NCBI GenBank assembly: GCA_023251595.1
Contig: JAHEYM010000127.1
Span: forward strand, 3,666-9,602
Length of the DNA stretch: 5,937 nucleotides
Direction: 5' to 3'
Source of the DNA: Bacteroidota bacterium
GTDB lineage: Bacteria; Bacteroidota; Bacteroidia; AKYH767-A; JABDAW01
Shown one piece after another: positions 5,817 to 5,937 of this stretch. Within the stretch, counting starts at the first letter, position 1; every line of letters begins with the position of its first letter. The notes below the pieces were generated by a model, which saw only the letters and a program-made list of their open reading frames with translations, was not told where the DNA came from and did no database searches. A program made the translations under genes and the position numbers.

Positions 5817-5937
5817 AATAGTCGCCCCTCAAAAAGTCAATTTTAGTTTTTGATGGCTTTTTGGTACGTATAGGTTGTACATAATTGGTATAGTTGTCTC
5901 GGTACGATTATGTTTTGGTTGATTTTCTTGGAATATC
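5817..5937. other. AT-rich flank with no gene that can be called
   Basis: On the minus strand two reading frames are open from the right edge. One stops at 5829-5831 and would end in SHQKLKLTF; the other stops at 5843-5845 and would end in YTYQKAIKN. Both are too short (35 and 30 residues) to choose between, and neither is recognised. GGTACG occurs twice (5863-5868 and 5901-5906). A convergent minus-strand gene would suit the bidirectional terminator, but this is not shown. Confidence 0.4.
5831..5862. other. Second weaker hairpin, possible terminator for a minus-strand gene
   Basis: AAAAAGTCA (5831-5839) pairs with TGGCTTTTT (5854-5862), nine pairs including one G-T wobble, around a 14-base AT-rich loop. 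The stem is mostly A-T and therefore weak. Read on the minus strand it would follow or overlap the end of any gene entering from the right. Confidence 0.3.

Noticed and set aside
5620..5832. Minus-strand open frame of 70 codons
   Set aside because: It runs through the terminator hairpin and then antisense to the end of the sorting domain, which argues against a real gene.
5824..5862. Possible insertion-sequence end near CCCCTCAAAAAGTCA
   Set aside because: No matching inverted end, target duplication or transposase sequence can be shown in the bases available.
5860..5920. Near matches to the Bacteroidota promoter (TAnnTTTG with an upstream TTG), such as TATAGTTG at 5889 and TATGTTTT at 5909
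   Set aside because: Each has a mismatch or poor spacing, the region is AT-rich enough to give chance matches, and no downstream gene is in the window.

Overview
The window is almost entirely one very large, 5'-truncated plus-strand gene (1 to 5721). It encodes the C-terminal 1,906 residues of a secreted, multi-repeat surface protein. Three things suggest a Bacteroidota organism. The protein ends in a type A C-terminal sorting domain of the type IX secretion system (YPNPF, DITGRK, GIYFVEV and a basic tail), a system known essentially only from that phylum. The leucine-rich repeats are the LDCSxNxLSSLDLSxNxAL kind common in Bacteroidota internalin-like proteins. The Ig/PKD-like and Fn3-like repeats also resemble those seen in that phylum's cell-surface proteins. 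Genus cannot be told from this window.

Layout of the protein, in order. (i) Positions 40-1392: nine tandem copies of a ~50-residue repeat with core SLQIVNGNPAISY, followed by a decayed tenth copy; the tail of an earlier copy lies at the very edge of the window. (ii) Positions 1495-2175: a leucine-rich repeat domain with an N-terminal EF-hand-like segment, six 21-23-residue repeats and a C-terminal cap. (iii) Positions 2188-4320: nine Ig/PKD-like repeats of exactly 79 residues (237 bp) without a single indel, then one divergent domain of related style (4321-4533). (iv) Positions 4540-5394: three Fn3-like repeats of exactly 95 residues (285 bp). (v) Positions 5395-5457: a short Ser/Gly/Pro-rich linker that contains a REP-like palindromic sequence. 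(vi) Positions 5458-5718: the secretion and sorting domain. The likely picture is a long stalk (Ig and Fn3 repeats) next to the C-terminal sorting domain, displaying LRR and probably propeller-like ligand-binding modules outward. The ligand is unknown.

After the stop codon there is a strong bidirectional hairpin terminator (5767-5816). About 120 bases of AT-rich sequence follow, with a second weaker hairpin and only ambiguous ORF ends on the minus strand. No RNA gene, CRISPR array or complete second gene is visible. No promoter, start codon or signal peptide for the large gene is present, because all would lie upstream of the window.
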